This document shows, one piece after another, positions 1 to 25,489 of a stretch of 64,000 nt of DNA (positions within the stretch are counted from its first letter, which is position 1; each line of letters opens with the position of its first letter). Origin of the DNA: Pycnopodia helianthoides (lineage: Eukaryota > Echinodermata > Asteroidea > Forcipulatida > Asteriidae); assembly GCA_032158295.1 (NCBI GenBank), contig CM063248.1, forward strand, positions 2,087,773 through 2,151,772, in the 5' to 3' direction. The notes beneath the pieces are model-generated. The model made no database searches, was not told where the DNA came from, and saw nothing but the letters and a program-made list of their open reading frames with translations. Both the position numbers and the translations under genes were made by a program.

Positions 1-13
1 ATTTGACATTATA

Positions 14-360
14 TTAAAGGAACATTACAGAATTGGTAATTGTAAAATATACTTTTGATCACAGATTTACATCAAACTTACACGGTCTAATGATGATGAT
101 AGTAGAAAACATCCCTTGAAATATTTCTGTCTGAAATGCCATATTTGATGAGAAATGAATAAACTTATTTTCCGATTGGAGTTTATCGCTCAGTGAGCGT
201 TTTATTCATTTGTTGAATCTATATGATTTCATGCAAATGTGTAATCGGTTTTTCACCATTTTCTCGTTTGTCAGTTTATGTATATGGTGGATTACACAAA
301 GTGCTTACACTGCCAGCAACTGTTTTGTTAGCAACAACCAATTCTGTAATGTTCCTTTAA
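14..360. mobile_element. TTAA-flanked MITE, family A (copy 1)
   Basis: TTAA followed by terminal inverted repeats AGGAACATTACAGAATTGG and CCAATTCTGTAATGTTCCT, then TTAA. The inside has no coding capacity and keeps GTTTATCGCTCAGTGAGCG. At least seven copies of this family occur in the window. Confidence 0.85.
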
Positions 361-700
361 TAATAGTATCTCGCAATAGACCCTTTTGAAAGTAGAACAA
401 ATCTAGCTAAGCTACACATTTATTAACTTGAGGCGATGAAGCTTAAGCTTCGGTTATCGACGTAGCTAAACTACAAAAAATCACTCTAAGTGATGAAGCA
501 TCATTTTCGGTTCTTGACGTTGATCTTAATAATAGTATCTCGCAATAGACCTTCAAGCAGAACAAATCACCGAAAGTGATGGGCATCCAGCTTCGATTCT
601 CGGTGTTGATATCGATTGCATACCTCGCCAGCTAAAACTCTTTCAACATAACTTTTCGACAACTATAGGCAACTTTATAAAGCTTGCGGCAATCCTACAA
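361..700. repeat. Short tandem duplication after the first MITE
   Basis: TAATAGTATCTCGCAATAGA occurs at 361 and again at 529, each followed by a similar stretch ending in CTTCGGTT/CTTGACGTTGAT-like sequence. It is a diverged unit of about 168 bp present nearly twice. Confidence 0.6.
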
Positions 701-3360
701 AGCAATTATTTCTTAGGGGAGCATCAACCTTTGATTAATGTCATTTCAAGGAATTCTGAATTTGAATCTGTCGGCAAAGTATCCGGAAAAATGTCCGTAT
801 CCTGTCACCACTTTTTAAAATAATTTTTACCAAAAGGAATATCTAACTGGAGTAAATTAGATAATATTTTTTGTTTTCTTAAATAATGTAAAGGTGGTGG
901 CAGGATACGGAATCTATTCCAAAACATGTCCACTCAAAATGATAGTTACGCAACTAGGGGAAATCCTTAGCCCCTTGAGACATTTCACTTTCTTATAAAA
1001 ACTATACAGCACAGAAGATGAGTCCTAATGTGGCTAGGGGTATCACTGAAACATTAATTTCAAAGCTCTTAACATAGACATACTCACAATAATCAAGTTT
1101 AACAATCAGAGATGGAGCTTGGTACTTCAGATTCTTACTACATTGAATCTCAAATCAGGACATACTGTATGGAAATTGAGAGGAATTGCTGTCATTTTCT
1201 CTCAGTGGCGATGCAGTCTTCATGTTTCCCGCTACGCCGATCGCGCAGCTGACCCAAAATTCATAGCCCCATGGGTCTTGGTTTCCAACTTCGAGGTCCT
1301 GACTAAATCACCGGTGAACAAAGAGACAAGATAGAGGAATAGAATGTGAGAACGTCTGCCACTGAATAGGATGACAGACGCAGCCATTTAAACCTACTTT
1401 GAATTATAACAAACGTCACAGATACACTGGGCGTTCTCTAGTTCAGTTTGGTTTTATTGTTCCCAACAACAAAAATACATTGTGCGCTGTGTAGACCGCA
1501 GTTTAAAAAACAGTTTTGAAGAAGACTGCATGAATTTTAAAAACATACATGTATTATGGCAATTTAAACCATCACTGACAATCCCATTTACATTGTTTAA
1601 ACTAATAAAGGATTTCAATTTTAAAGCACTTAATATAATTAAAAAGCTACTTTTGGACTTAAATTTTCTACAACTGGAGACACTGCCCAATTTTTTAGGT
1701 ATCTCAGCTTTAGTTTGGATACCCAAGGAAAGGGTTGGGCTGATATTTGGGATGAAAACAGACATCCGCAGAAGTTAAAAGAACCGTTTGAATAAATAAT
1801 AATATAAATAATTAAAATATTCTAAAATAAATAAACAAACAACATCAGTATCTTTCTGGCATGATTCATATACGACCATCGGCCTACGCATCAGTGCTTT
1901 TGCCAGGTTTTCTTTGTGCACTGGCGTAGCACAAGGCAGAGGGCGGTACCTCCATGTCCTAATGGTATCATCAAGTTCCACTAGGCCTTAAAATTAATGA
2001 GGAGATCAAATTAATTACAGGACAGGAGTTGAGCAGGAACTGAACGGTTGAGGGCGCTACGTGCTAAAAAAACTCCCGGGTCATAATTACCCGGATTCCG
2101 GGTCCCAAGGGGCCTGACCCATTTCTGGGTCAAGCTGGCCCGGAAAGTGGTTAACAAAAGGTATTTTTGATTAATCTGTCAGTTCACACACAGTATTCGG
2201 GTCAGTACCTGTATGTCTGTTTTTTTGGTCCAGTCTTTTTTCCTAAACATAAGGCGTCCCCAACACAAGCACCTGCTTTTCGGGGTTTGCCATTTCCCTA
2301 ATTATTATTCTGTTCCCTAATTATTATTCTATTATTACTGTATCTAATCTGTTAATTTGTATGCCTATGTTTATTGTAAACCAGTGACTGAAATGGAAAT
2401 AAATGTTTCTGAATTTGAAATTTAATTGAAATTGGACCATGGGGACTTCGCCGGGACATTTTCCGGACTCGAGGGAGCCCACCACACCGAAAGCTCAAAA
2501 AGAGTGAGGACCATCAATGCCGTAGCAATCATACTGGGAGAAATAGTACTTAGAGCGAATGTCTCTAACTGGCTGACAAAGTGAAAAGTATACTTGGATT
2601 TCAGGGGCTGTTGAAATATTTTTCAGTATTTTAGATTTCAATCAAACATATTTGAACTTTTCTGTTGAAATGAATGCAAAATAAGTTTTACTCAAAAAGT
2701 TAATATTGATTTATTATAATGAGATTAAAATATTAACTGGAATCATTGAAACAAGTCTAATATATCTATCTAATTAATTCATTGAATAAATAAATGAATG
2801 TTTTTTTGTTTATTTATTTCACTTAATAAACCATGAGATGGGAAAGGAAAATGTTCTCCCGACGCTTTCATCATTTATTGAACTAATCTAATACGGCTAA
2901 AAGCTTGAAGTCAAACAGTTTAACGATAATTATGTAAATTGCTTTGCACCAACAAATTTAAAGATGCTCGGGCTTTACAATTACATTTTTGTGAAAACTT
3001 TGAATAGCTAAGAATCGAGAAAGCTATAAGCTTAACAAAACAGTATTGCACGAATAATCTCCAAAAATATAAATAGTAGTTAATTAAAAATTTTAGTTTA
3101 ATTGTTGGGGGATCCCGATTACATCACGTCCATCAGCAATGTATATAGGGCCCTACAAACAATAATTTTGCATTTTACATGACAAGGCCAGTTATATGCA
3201 TTGTCTGTGGCATATGCGAAAGCTTGTGAAAGTTTCTTTTTTTTAAAGGCCTTTTTGTCAATGTTCTTTCAAAGAGAAGACGAAACAAAAATCTTTCAGT
3301 GGGCATAAAAATTGAATTCTATGGACCCTAAGGGTACGCAGTGGATTGGCACTCCTAATC
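701..3360. other. Intergenic sequence without recognised genes
   Basis: AT-rich sequence. Short open frames at 1119-1334, 1454-1778 and 1775-1981 show no family signature and no splice support. I see no RNA gene or clear repeat apart from short A/T runs. Confidence 0.6.
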
Positions 3361-3612
3361 TGGGCCCAATTTCATAGAGCTGCTAAGCACAACAATTCGC
3401 TTAGCATGAAATTTCTTCCTTGATAAAAACAGGGTTACCAACCAAATTTCCATGTGTTGCATATTGCTTGTTACTGGTATTCAGCTGTTGTTTGCTTATC
3501 CTGAGAATCACGTGGAAATTTGGTTGGTAATCCTGTTTTTATCAATGAAGAAATTTCATGCTAAGCAAATTGTTGTGCTTAGCAAGCAGCTCTATGTAAT
3601 TGGGCCCTGCTG
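3361..3612. mobile_element. Palindromic MITE, family B (copy 1)
   Basis: Nearly the whole 250 bp is one inverted repeat, starting GGGCCCAATTTCATAGAGCT and ending in its complement. The arms contain GCTAAGCA, CATGAAATTTCTTC and GTTGGTAA-like blocks. Other copies lie at 11130, 31457 (split), 55318 (split), 59451 and 63669. It lies just upstream of the possible TDO2 first exon. Confidence 0.8.
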
Positions 3613-3782
3613 GAGCATGGAATTACTCTTAATGGAATGTCAGTGTTAGACAATGACGGTCGTTGACAGAATATCTAAAATGTTGGCGGTCACGTCATCA
3701 CGTACCATCACTCAACACGCATAAAATTAAGTGTTTGTTTTGATGCACCACACTCCATGCTCTCTGATCACTGCCGCGGTGC

Positions 3783-3814
3783 ATGCTCGGGATCGAAGTT
3801 ACACTCGTAGGTAG
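3783..3814 (+). CDS. TDO2: Possible first coding exon of TDO2
   Basis: A 32-nt stretch from ATG 3783 to a strong donor AG|GTGAGT at 3815. It ends in phase 2, which is what the 6549 exon needs, and would give MLGIEVTLVG before the known protein. A TATA-like ATAAAATTAA sits at 3721-3730, and an earlier ATG at 3757 opens a short upstream frame that stops at once. TDO N-termini are poorly conserved, so homology cannot confirm it. A non-coding first exon or another site is possible. Confidence 0.25.
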
Positions 3815-4663
3815 GTGAGTAAATCAATTATCAGATCATATACACCAGTAGAATGTAGATAACAAATTAAGTTAAATTTGATTTATTTATAATAAGATCA
3901 ACAATCAAATTTGCTGCATCACCTTCTAATAATCTAGTATCTCAATCTGTAGACTAGTTTTGCCAAGGCTGTATCAAATTTGCTGTCACTATTTGAGGGT
4001 GTTGAGCGCAAAGTTGAAACTCGCGCAAACTTCAAACATGCACGATCAAGTTATTTAACTTGCCCGGGAAGGTTGAAACTTGCGCGCGCAAAATTGCGTG
4101 GGCTTCTAGTTTGCGCTCAAGAGGGGGATTAACAAACCCTTTTTAACTTAAAATAGGTTACACGCTTTATTCCGCCACAACTTGACAGTGGAATATTAAT
4201 ATAATTTACCACCTTGTTTAGTTCAGTGATGATTTATTTATTGTAACCATAAATAGGGACTCTTTGTTATCCACACACGGCCCAATTGAATTAATTTGTT
4301 GTTAATTTGATTTAATTTTAAGCCTAAAAATGTAATATTTTTGCAACCTTCTGTATCTGACCTCCGCACACTAATTGATATTTCGCTGTCATTTGTGAAT
4401 ATTATTAATTTTAGTTAGGCTGAGTCCTCTAAATTTGCGATTACGGCTAGTGCTACAGCTGGATCTCTGTGTCATCATGCCTATAATACAGGTGTCCTTA
4501 GCAACACCCTGAGCAACAGTCGGAGCCATAGTCGCCAATTCAGATATGGTCTTTACACTAAACAGGCTTATCTGCGTTGGAAATGTTTACGAGAGGTTTT
4601 TTTTTAAAGGGAAATCAGGTCCAACCTTCATATTTAACATATGTAATTCTCACGTAAACAACC

Positions 4664-5003
4664 TTAAAGGCCCTGTACACTATTGGTAAGATCGAAAAAC
4701 ACAATGTCCACAGATTCACATATAACTTACATGATTTAAAGTAAGTAATGGTAGAAAGGGTTCCTTAAAATATTTCTGCCTAAAATTCTATCGTTTCTGA
4801 GAAACGAGTAAAACAATAGTAATTATCGCGCGCGATAATTTGAAAAAACAGAAAACACATAACAGCTCTTTTCACTATTTTCTGTGACCTCGATTACCAA
4901 TTGAGCTCAAACTTTCACAGGTTTGTTTGTTTATGCATATGTTGAATCACACAAAATGTGGACACTGATTTTGACTGTTACCAAAAGTGTACAATACCTT
5001 TAA
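4664..5003. mobile_element. TTAA-flanked MITE, family C (divergent)
   Basis: TTAA at both ends, with imperfect terminal inverted repeats AAGG-C-TGTACACT-TTGGTAA and its complement. It has internal GAGAAACGAG and a GCGCGCGATAATT palindrome and no coding capacity. It lies between the possible TDO2 exon 1 and the 6549 exon. Confidence 0.7.
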
Positions 5004-5616
5004 AGCCAAATAAATAATTAAAAAAATTAGCGTCCTGCCCTCTTCCTTTTTAGAGGCTGCTCCTTTTTTTATTTATTAAAATTAAAAAATTTTACGATCT
5101 CTGACAGAAATTTAAAAAATGAATAAATATGATTATATTTTTAGACTTTATTACACCGAAAATACACACATAAAAAAAGCTGGCGACCTTCTTGAAAAAT
5201 AGCCTGGCTGGTTGTTTTGAAAAATGCATCGGCTGCCATTTTGGAAAAAAGAAGAACAATTAAATACAGGCCCTTCTCCTTTCTTTTTCAAAAAGGCAGG
5301 ACGCTTTTTATTTCTTCTTTGCCTAATAAATGGAGGAAGGACATTTTTCCCCAGATTTTATTCCTCAAGCAAACATTTCTTTTTTTCCAGCCATAGGACT
5401 AGGAGAAACATTATTGCCATCCATTGATTAGTCTTTTCCTTTTGTAAAAATCAATCACACAGGAGACACTGCCAAACCAAATCGGCTGTGACATTCAACC
5501 AGACATCATGAGTTGTCCGTTTATGCAAGGTCAAAGGTCGGTAAAAAACATGATTTTTTGGGATCCGACCACCACTTTTTCACTTGTTATGAATGAGAAG
5601 ATTGTTTCTTGGGGAC

Positions 5617-6011
5617 TTAAAGGCACAGTACACGTTTGGTAATTGGAGCCTACTGATTGTGTTAATCCTAATAAATGTAAGGTACATACAATAAAACTAA
5701 CCTGTGAAAATTTCACTTCAAAAGGTGGTCGCGTTTTTGAGATATCACCGAAAAACCGGAGCGAATGTTTCCACGCAGGAAGAATATTCCCCATAGGAAC
5801 ACACAGTCTGAGAAGCGTTTCTGACAGAAACGCTTCTCAGATTAAAATTTGGGGGAATAAAAAGTGATATATTTTCCATAACCGTAGTACTTCGAAGTGA
5901 AAAGTTTCTCAAAATTCATTATACTATCAAAGGCTGCTGTACTTCTTACCAAGTAAGTTTTTATTGCCATTAATTTTCAGATTCATTACCAAACGTGTAC
6001 TGTGCCTTTAA
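5617..6011. mobile_element. TTAA-flanked MITE, family C (copy with central hairpin)
   Basis: TTAA, then AGGCACAGTACACGTTTGGT, with the complement at the right end and TTAA. The centre (5812-5844) is a near-perfect palindrome, GAGAAGCGTTTCTG / CAGAAACGCTTCTC. Related hairpins sit in the elements at 23908, 39119 and 61234. Confidence 0.85.
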
Positions 6012-6548
6012 TGAATGAGAAAAAGTCAGTCGAAGTTGGCTTCTTACAAGGATTATATGAGTGTGACATCATTAGTTTTTGGAAGAGTAAATTTCAGTTT
6101 TAACCTTAGAAACTTTAATGAGTGATTAACTAGGATTTTTCCACACTCTAACAAAATTTTGTACAACACCATAACAGTAACTCAACACCCAAACTGTTGG
6201 ACTCTGATTATGGTGGGATGGCTGATCCCATGTAAAGCATAATCAGTTTATTAAAAGTACATTCTTTGGTTCAACAGAATAAACAAAAACATGCAATTTG
6301 GATTTTGAAGGTTTGGGAATGGTAAGGGGATTTTGTTTATTACTTCTTGAGTATCTTTAAAGACCCCTTGCATTGGCCGAAATTGCCAAGGTCAAACCAT
6401 GAAAATGACTCTCAGCCAATGATAGGTCTTTATTAACCTCAGTGAGGGCGCTGTTTGGGCTTGTGACATCATATGCAAGGGGTCTATTGGAAGATGCTTG
6501 TGCTATGATGACTCCGGTATTATTATTATTATTAATTATTCATAACAG

Positions 6549-19402
<12,854 letters not shown>

Positions 19403-19780
19403 GAGAAGTTTTTTATGTTTTTTTCTTATTGAAAGTGAAATAACAGAGGTATCGGGATTCGAAGGCTGGCATACATTGTAGCTTATTTATTATTCAAAGC
19501 CACAATGAATGTTATACACTGGCAGGGCTCGAAATTTACACATTTTGTAGAACCAAAGTTTTGACTCCACAGAGCTGCGGTTGGTACCCCAGCTGTCACC
19601 TGGATGAATTTGAAATTTGTTGTGAAAATACTTTGACAATTTTTTGCGGTTTTGTCAACAAGTAGACACTGTTTTCAGATGAAATTTTCACCTTTGATTG
19701 TATTTTTTATTGGTAATTGGGCTTATAAATCAGTATTAAGTGGACCTCTGTACCCTACCTTTAATTTGGATACTACCCAT
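19403..19780. other. TDO2 3' flank
   Basis: AT-rich sequence after the TGA. It probably includes the 3' UTR. I see no clear AATAAA with a convincing downstream context. Confidence 0.4.
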
Positions 19781-19783
19781 TTA

Positions 19784-20068
19784 ACACGTTGACTGCCGCC
19801 TACGAGTATATTCGTAGTAACAGGTGTAACCGCTTCTGCCACTACGAGTATACTCGTAGGGAATGAAAGGGCTTTGTATTGTTATTTAAATACACTGGCA
19901 TCACTGAGCACGCAACACATACGCTTCTAGCAGTGGTGAGGACATACATCCTTAGAATGTGTATGTTCAAATTTTGTTTGTATAGTAGCTATTTGGTATG
20001 CACGCATGCGCACTGCACTTGGCAAATGGGAACGCCCTACGAATCTATGACAGGCAGTCAACGAGTTA
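19784..20068. mobile_element. TTAA-flanked MITE, family E
   Basis: TTAA-CACGTTGACTGCC at the left and GGCAGTCAACGAG-TTAA at the right, with a subterminal CCTACGAGTATATTCGTAG palindrome. It has no transposase. Confidence 0.8.
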
Positions 20069-20639
20069 AGCGGGGTCCAATTTGATTGCCCTGCTTACCA
20101 CGGACCTCTGTGATTAGCAGTGTGAGCCCAGATTGCTCATTATGCATGCGCACAAACAACAGTTCTTTTTCTAAACTTTGAAATACACTTATGTTGGGGT
20201 CACGGTTTCTCTCCCACCGTAAGCATCAAGTTTGCACTTGTGGTAAGCAATTTTATAACTTCAGGCCAAGAATGGTCCTCTGAAATATGTATCTATCGAG
20301 TGGCATGTAGCATAGTGTTACAGGTAGCTATGCTGTCCACGATTGGCATAGATTTTGTATAATATATTTTTCTACGTAGAATGTTCCTGTTTGGTACAAT
20401 TTGATAATAGTTTTGAGGGAAACTGAAATATCATCAGAGCCAGTGAACTAATTTGTAAGACATTTTTATTCAGAAATGTTCACATGTGTCGGACATTTGT
20501 ATTCAAAAATACATGTGAGTGATTTTACATTAAATATGGGGTTTGCCGTAAATATAGGGTTTTCCCTTTTAAAACATTTTTAGTGACTGGCCAGCAGGAC
20601 CAGTAAGCTTGTCATTGCACAAGTCCACCTGGTTTTTCA

Positions 20640-20870
20640 GTTGTCCATACTTCAAATGAAATTCGCCCTTTGCACGGTCAGCCATTTTGCGTGTAGAGCC
20701 TCTAATTGGGGACAGCAGTGAATAGAAGCATTATATAACTCTGTACTGTCACAAGGTAATGTAATGACACTTTCATCCAAAGAGATACATAAATACAATA
20801 CAAATGAAGCATGAAGTCAAGGCTCTACACGCACATGGCGGATCCGTGCAAGTAGGGAATAGGGATTCTT
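20640..20870. repeat. Dispersed element, inverted copy at 30240-30450
   Basis: The ends CAGCCATTTTGCGTGTAGAGCC and GGCTCTACACGCACATGGCGGAT are inverted repeats. The inside (TAATGTAATGACACTTTCATCCAAAGAGA) recurs inverted in CTSO intron 4 at 30240-30450. Confidence 0.75.
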
Positions 20871-21600
20871 TTAAACACCGATTTAGCCAGCGGGACCACT
20901 TGGAGAGACTTTTGACTGGTCTAATTGGGCCCAGGTCTTTAAAGTTTGTCTCTACATGTTAATGGAGCCATGTACTGATGGCGTCACGGTTTGTTCATTG
21001 CATTGCCCAAGTATTGTAACTGGGTCCTGCATTTCTGACAGTTGAGCAGAGACACAAATCTTCTGCAAAGTGGTAAACAGATTGTTGCATCATCCCAATC
21101 GAGGTCGACTGTGTACATATAAAAGATATTGGTTTAATTGAAATGTAAAAATGTGTATTTGCTTTTCATGCTGTGAACACGACTGATCCATTAAGTTCCA
21201 CTTTTATAGCAACTGCCTAACAATGACACCCATGTACATGTGGGTATTGCGTGTACTGGGTCGCAACTCTACGAATGCGCTACCCTAGGAATGCGCCGCC
21301 CACAAAAAGCACAATACAGCAATTAAAATAGAGGCAGTTTTTTTGTCAAAAGCAACTTCTGTCCTTTTTTTTTGCGGTTACATTTGAAGTTGTGATTGGT
21401 CAGTTATTAAGATCGGGGCTTACTGGATCAGTCTTTTGCTTTGTGTGGTGATGATTTATGCTACAGGGTATCAACTTTTTTATGAAAGATCAAAGAGGCT
21501 TAATTGATAAATATCAGTATTTTTGGGTAAATTTCACTTTGTATATCTTAGGTTTTTACCAATACCAATATGTGACAAACTCTGTGTACTGGGTGCTTCC
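20871..21600. other. Intergenic sequence, nothing recognised
   Basis: AT-rich sequence without conserved reading frames, RNA genes or transposon ends that I can support. Confidence 0.5.
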
Positions 21601-21624
21601 CACCCCCCCCATCCTCCCTAGAGT

Positions 21625-21720
21625 TCACAGGCATTCTACTCGGGTGGGATTCGAACCGGTGATCCCTGCATTCAAGAGCAGATATCTTAACCGTTAGACC
21701 AGCGAGCGTGCCGGGTGACT
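21625..21720 (-). repeat. tRNA-like SINE head
   Basis: The minus strand GCTGGTCTAACGGTTAAGAT..CACCGGTTCGAATCCCACCC has A- and B-box sequence of a tRNA-derived promoter. The flanks show no ordinary tRNA acceptor pairing, so a SINE fragment is favoured. Confidence 0.55.
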
Positions 21721-21884
21721 GGAGGCCAGTTTGAGATCTGTCCTTAGCAGCGCTTGTCATGCATCCGTGTTTGATAAAACCACAAATATTATTATTTATC
21801 CAATGCATTTATAACATCTGTTAAATCTATGATCTTCATGTCAGCGTCTGTATTATTATTTTTATAGTTCTTATTATCTTCGAG

Positions 21885-22215
21885 CAAACTTGAATCCTTG
21901 ATTCTGATTGGTTGACCCATAGCAACAAGAGGTAACCTATATCACACGGCCCATAACACACTATCAGTATTTTAAGCTAGGTATATGCAAAATGTACAGC
22001 TATTCCAACACCACAAGTTGCGTTAATCTGCACGTCAATTTTGCTTGAAGATAAATTCATTATCACACACGGGCTTGTGGAATATGGAAAAGCTAGCGCG
22101 TTTGCGTCGCTTGTCCAACCCGGCCATCGCATCGTTGGATATGGGATGCATAAGCGCTATATTTTATCCGTATTCCACTCGTGCTGGTGTGATACCTTAT
22201 AGTGAAGTATTTTGT
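21885..22215. repeat. Imperfect inverted repeat, possible MITE
   Basis: AACCTATATCACAC / GTGTGATACCTTAT and TTCCACTCGTGCTGG / ACGGGCTTGTGGAATA-like segments pair loosely across the stretch. It is weaker than the other palindromes. Confidence 0.4.
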
Positions 22216-22682
22216 AAATAAAGTATAATATAGTATAGTATTATATTATTATAGTTGTCTTTCTTCTTTTTTTAATGAGATTGGTACTTCCATATACTAT
22301 TTCTGTAGACTTTTACAGTTTTGTTTTGGAGCTTATCATTTGGGTTACAGACCTATGTTCCGACACCTCTAGTTTATTTCCCTAACCCTAACCCTAGCAT
22401 GTAAGTCATGAGTTTTTTTTAGGAACATAGAGCAGTCACCATCACTGTTACTGGGTTCCATTTTTGTAGAGTTATAAACGAGTGTATTTGCCTCCCCTAA
22501 AAAAATACTAATAAAAAACACACACACAAACAAACAAACAAAAACAAACAACAAACAAACAAACAAAACAATCAGTACTTCATTTTTTAGCCGGTAATCT
22601 ATTCAGCTTAGCAGAAGAGTTTTTCTTTAGTATTTAGTGATTGTTCTCGCTAAGACAATCTGTGAATAGTGAAGGATTACCA

Positions 22683-23225
22683 TTCAGGTTGGCTCAGTGG
22701 TTTCTTCGGCCTGCCTTTCACCTCTGTGGCCCTGGTTCAATTGCTAGGCCAGAGCTAGCCTTGCATGTGGATTGGGTTTCCGGTCCGTACTAGCCTTTTG
22801 TCAAGGCCATCGTGGCTGGACAGCTTTGTAAACAGTGGAGCGACTGGAACGAGAGACCACGCGCAACGAGGGCCTTTTCCAACTTGTTTGCGGTTTTTGA
22901 AATGAATTATTCAGATGCACTTCTGATTGGTGTAGACTTTTGCTACCGTTTCGGGTAGCAAAAGTCGAGATTATAAAGAAACACATAAGAAACCGCAAAC
23001 AAGTTGGAAAAGGCCCTCGTGGCTGCGCCACTCGCGTGCGTGGTCTCCCATTTCAGTCGCTTGCCATCGCAGCTCCAAGACACGAAGGCCTTGACAAAAG
23101 GCTAGGTCCGTACCTGATTGGGTGGATTTTTATTCCCTATTTGGGGTTTTCCTCCCACATCTTAAACCGGCATTTCTTCATCATCTTTCGCTATATCCGG
23201 TAGTCAGTCTTAGAGGCTCTCTGTT
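22683..23225 (+). repeat. tRNA-like SINE split by a foldback element
   Basis: The head GGTTGGCTCAGTGGTTTC..GCCCTGGTTCAATTGC, then ATTGGGTTTCCGGTCCGTAC; after the insert it resumes at GGTCCGTACCTGATTGGGTG and continues TTTTCCTCCCACATC. The same body is uninterrupted at 18255. Confidence 0.75.
22791..23104. mobile_element. Foldback/MULE-like MITE with 9-bp target duplication
   Basis: A 314-bp element with long inverted arms starting TAGCCTTTTGTCAAGGCC and meeting at a GACTTTTGCTACC / GGTAGCAAAAGTC hairpin. It is flanked on both sides by GGTCCGTAC (22782-22790 and 23105-23113). A 9-bp duplication with long terminal inverted repeats fits Mutator-like elements. It has no transposase. Confidence 0.9.
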
Positions 23226-23900
23226 TTTATTACCACAAATTTATAACAATAATAATTATTACAAATAATGCTTGAAAGTATTACATTTATGAAAGGAAAA
23301 CATGATACTCTTGTTAGTTTCCCTAAAGATTTACTAATAGTTTGTAAGATAGTTTTAAACAATTCTTGTTTCTTGTCTCCAATGCTTTGCTGTTTGTGTG
23401 CAGTAAATATAAATATATATTTTTTGAAATTTGCGAATAAAAATAACATAAAGAAAACAATTGGCTAGTTTGTAATAATATAAAAGTGTTTGTGTGAAAG
23501 AAAATGGGGGGGGGGGTCTGTTGTAGTGTTTTAGTGTAGAAGTGTGCACACACATCAATTTTCTGTAATAAAGTACACAGACAACATTGGTTTTTGTCAA
23601 AGACCAGTATTAGCACTTTATGTGACCCAACATATACATGAAATAACAAAATCGGTCATTGCAGTCATAAAAAAATAGTGGGAGAATAAAAAGTTACTTT
23701 AAAAAACTCAATGGTTGATACTGTTTTGAATCATCAGGTTTTGGACTTGCAAGATCAAAGTAATTGTTTTACTCAATTCTGAAAAAAAAAATAAGCATTT
23801 TAGGCAAAAATAGTTCAAGGGAAGTTTTTCACCATCACTATGCCATGTGAGTTATATGCAAATCTGAGAAAATTGTATTTTCAATCTTCTCGATACTGTG
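23226..23900. other. Intergenic AT-rich sequence
   Basis: Only low-complexity stretches, including a G run at 23506-23515. The open frames on both strands are A/T-driven and show no family features. Confidence 0.5.
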
Positions 23901-23907
23901 CATACCC

Positions 23908-24230
23908 CTAAAAGGCAAAGTGTTCCTTTGGTTTTTGGAACCGTTAAATTTTATAAATCCAATATAAATGTAGCGAATACAATAAAACCAACCTGTGAAA
24001 ATTTCATTTCAAAAGGGGGTAGCGTCTTTGAGATATTGTTGAATATCTGGAGCGGTTATGTCCACGCAGGAAGAATAATCCGTAATTGAAATACACAGTC
24101 TGGGAAATGTTTCATGCATGAAACGTTTCTCGGATTGAAGTTGTTAGAAGGGAATCGTTTCTCACAGATTGTTATACATTAATTAATTAATTGTTTTACA
24201 TTAATTGCCATTAAGATATACCTTCCCTTT
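23908..24230. mobile_element. TTAA-type MITE with central hairpin (family C relative)
   Basis: The left end AAAGGCAAAGTGTTCC and the right end TATACCTTCCCTTTAA are weakly inverted. The centre at 24101-24131 is GGGAAATGTTTCATGCATGAAACGTTTCTC-like, matching the hairpins of the 5617, 39119 and 61234 elements. Confidence 0.55.
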
Positions 24231-24926
24231 AAACAGGAATTTCTTCAATCGTTCAGACAAGTCAAACAATTACATAAATCATAATTTCTTTATAAAATTC
24301 CACAAAAACATTTATGAGTTCATACTTATTTCAGAAATTATATTTACAGCTGATTACACATGTTCAGTTTTGCAAACTTAAATAATTTGTTTAATATAAA
24401 AATATAAAAAAATTTCAAACGTGTATCTAAATTTTACTTTACATGTAAATTACACCTAAAGTTGGGCAAAGTTGAGTGTTTTGGGCATAATTTACATGTA
24501 AAATGAAGTTAAGATACATGTTCGAAATGAATTATTATTTTGATTCTTTATAAAATCTAGTGGAAATTTTTAAATACGAGAATAGAATCACTGATGAGAA
24601 ATCTTACATTTTTATCTAAAATCAGACGTTTTTTATGTCTTCCTCTGGTGAAGAAAAAAAAAAGTGTAACTTTCTCAAGATACAAACAAATCCTGCTCTT
24701 TGGTTGACTTCCTTAATGCTAAGGATACTATTCCCAGAAGCTCCTTGAAAATCTATAACTTTGAGATAATAAATGAAATTATAATGAACTTAAATAAAAA
24801 ATTGAAATGATTATAGATGGTGGATTGGAGTTGCACGATCTGGTACTACTGCTACAAAGAATTGTTCTTATGTTTTTGTCATAAGAGCCTTTTTTTACAG
24901 GCAACTCGGAGGCAACCAACTGCAAT

Positions 24927-25236
24927 GCTAGTCTTGGTTCCAAGACCTTCGTGTGTCTTTTCCTCCCCGCGACCAATAATCGTCATGCCCGCCCTCAACG
25001 TGACCGCGATTCTACAGCGAACCGTCTTTCTAATGGGAATCGGTTTATTGGATTTCACTTGAATTCGATTGTTGTATCTCTAATTTGTATCCATTCCATT
25101 GGACTTCCATTCGATTACCGTCATCATACGTAGCGCTATCATTGTGTAAATTGCGCCCTCTGTTGACAGAATTTTTTTTTAAGTGTAAAGAACAAGTGAA
25201 ACAAACGTAGATTGTGACATCTTTGAACCAAGACTA
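24927..25236. mobile_element. Inverted-repeat element, relative of 35670-35910
   Basis: The left end TAGTCTTGGTTCCAAGACC and the right end CTTTGAACCAAGACTA are inverted. The same terminal sequence bounds the clearer element at 35670. It has no coding capacity. Confidence 0.6.
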
Positions 25237-25489
25237 CTGCACTGCATGCAAAAAGAACACTTTGGTAGCACAAAACACATTTTCATACCAAAGTTTTATA
25301 TATCCCAAAAAGAAAAATTGGAAATGTGAACATATTTTCTTCTTAGTGGTTGCCTGTAGAGTCGTACTACTGCAAAGAAACTAATAAAAACTTTGGAATG
25401 TGGATTTGAGTTTTTCTATGAGATTGCATGGAACCGGTTTCCTGCTAATTGCGCTATATATAAATGTATGTGACCTGTCGAGATTAATA

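Noticed and set aside
6442..6548. ATG at 6442 in frame with the TDO2 exon
   Set aside because: The stretch runs through ATT repeats that look like the end of an intron, with a clear AACAG acceptor at 6548, and it has no TDO-like residues.
24817..25133. Overlapping plus-strand frames with an AG before 24900
   Set aside because: They lie inside an inverted-repeat element and show no conserved residues.
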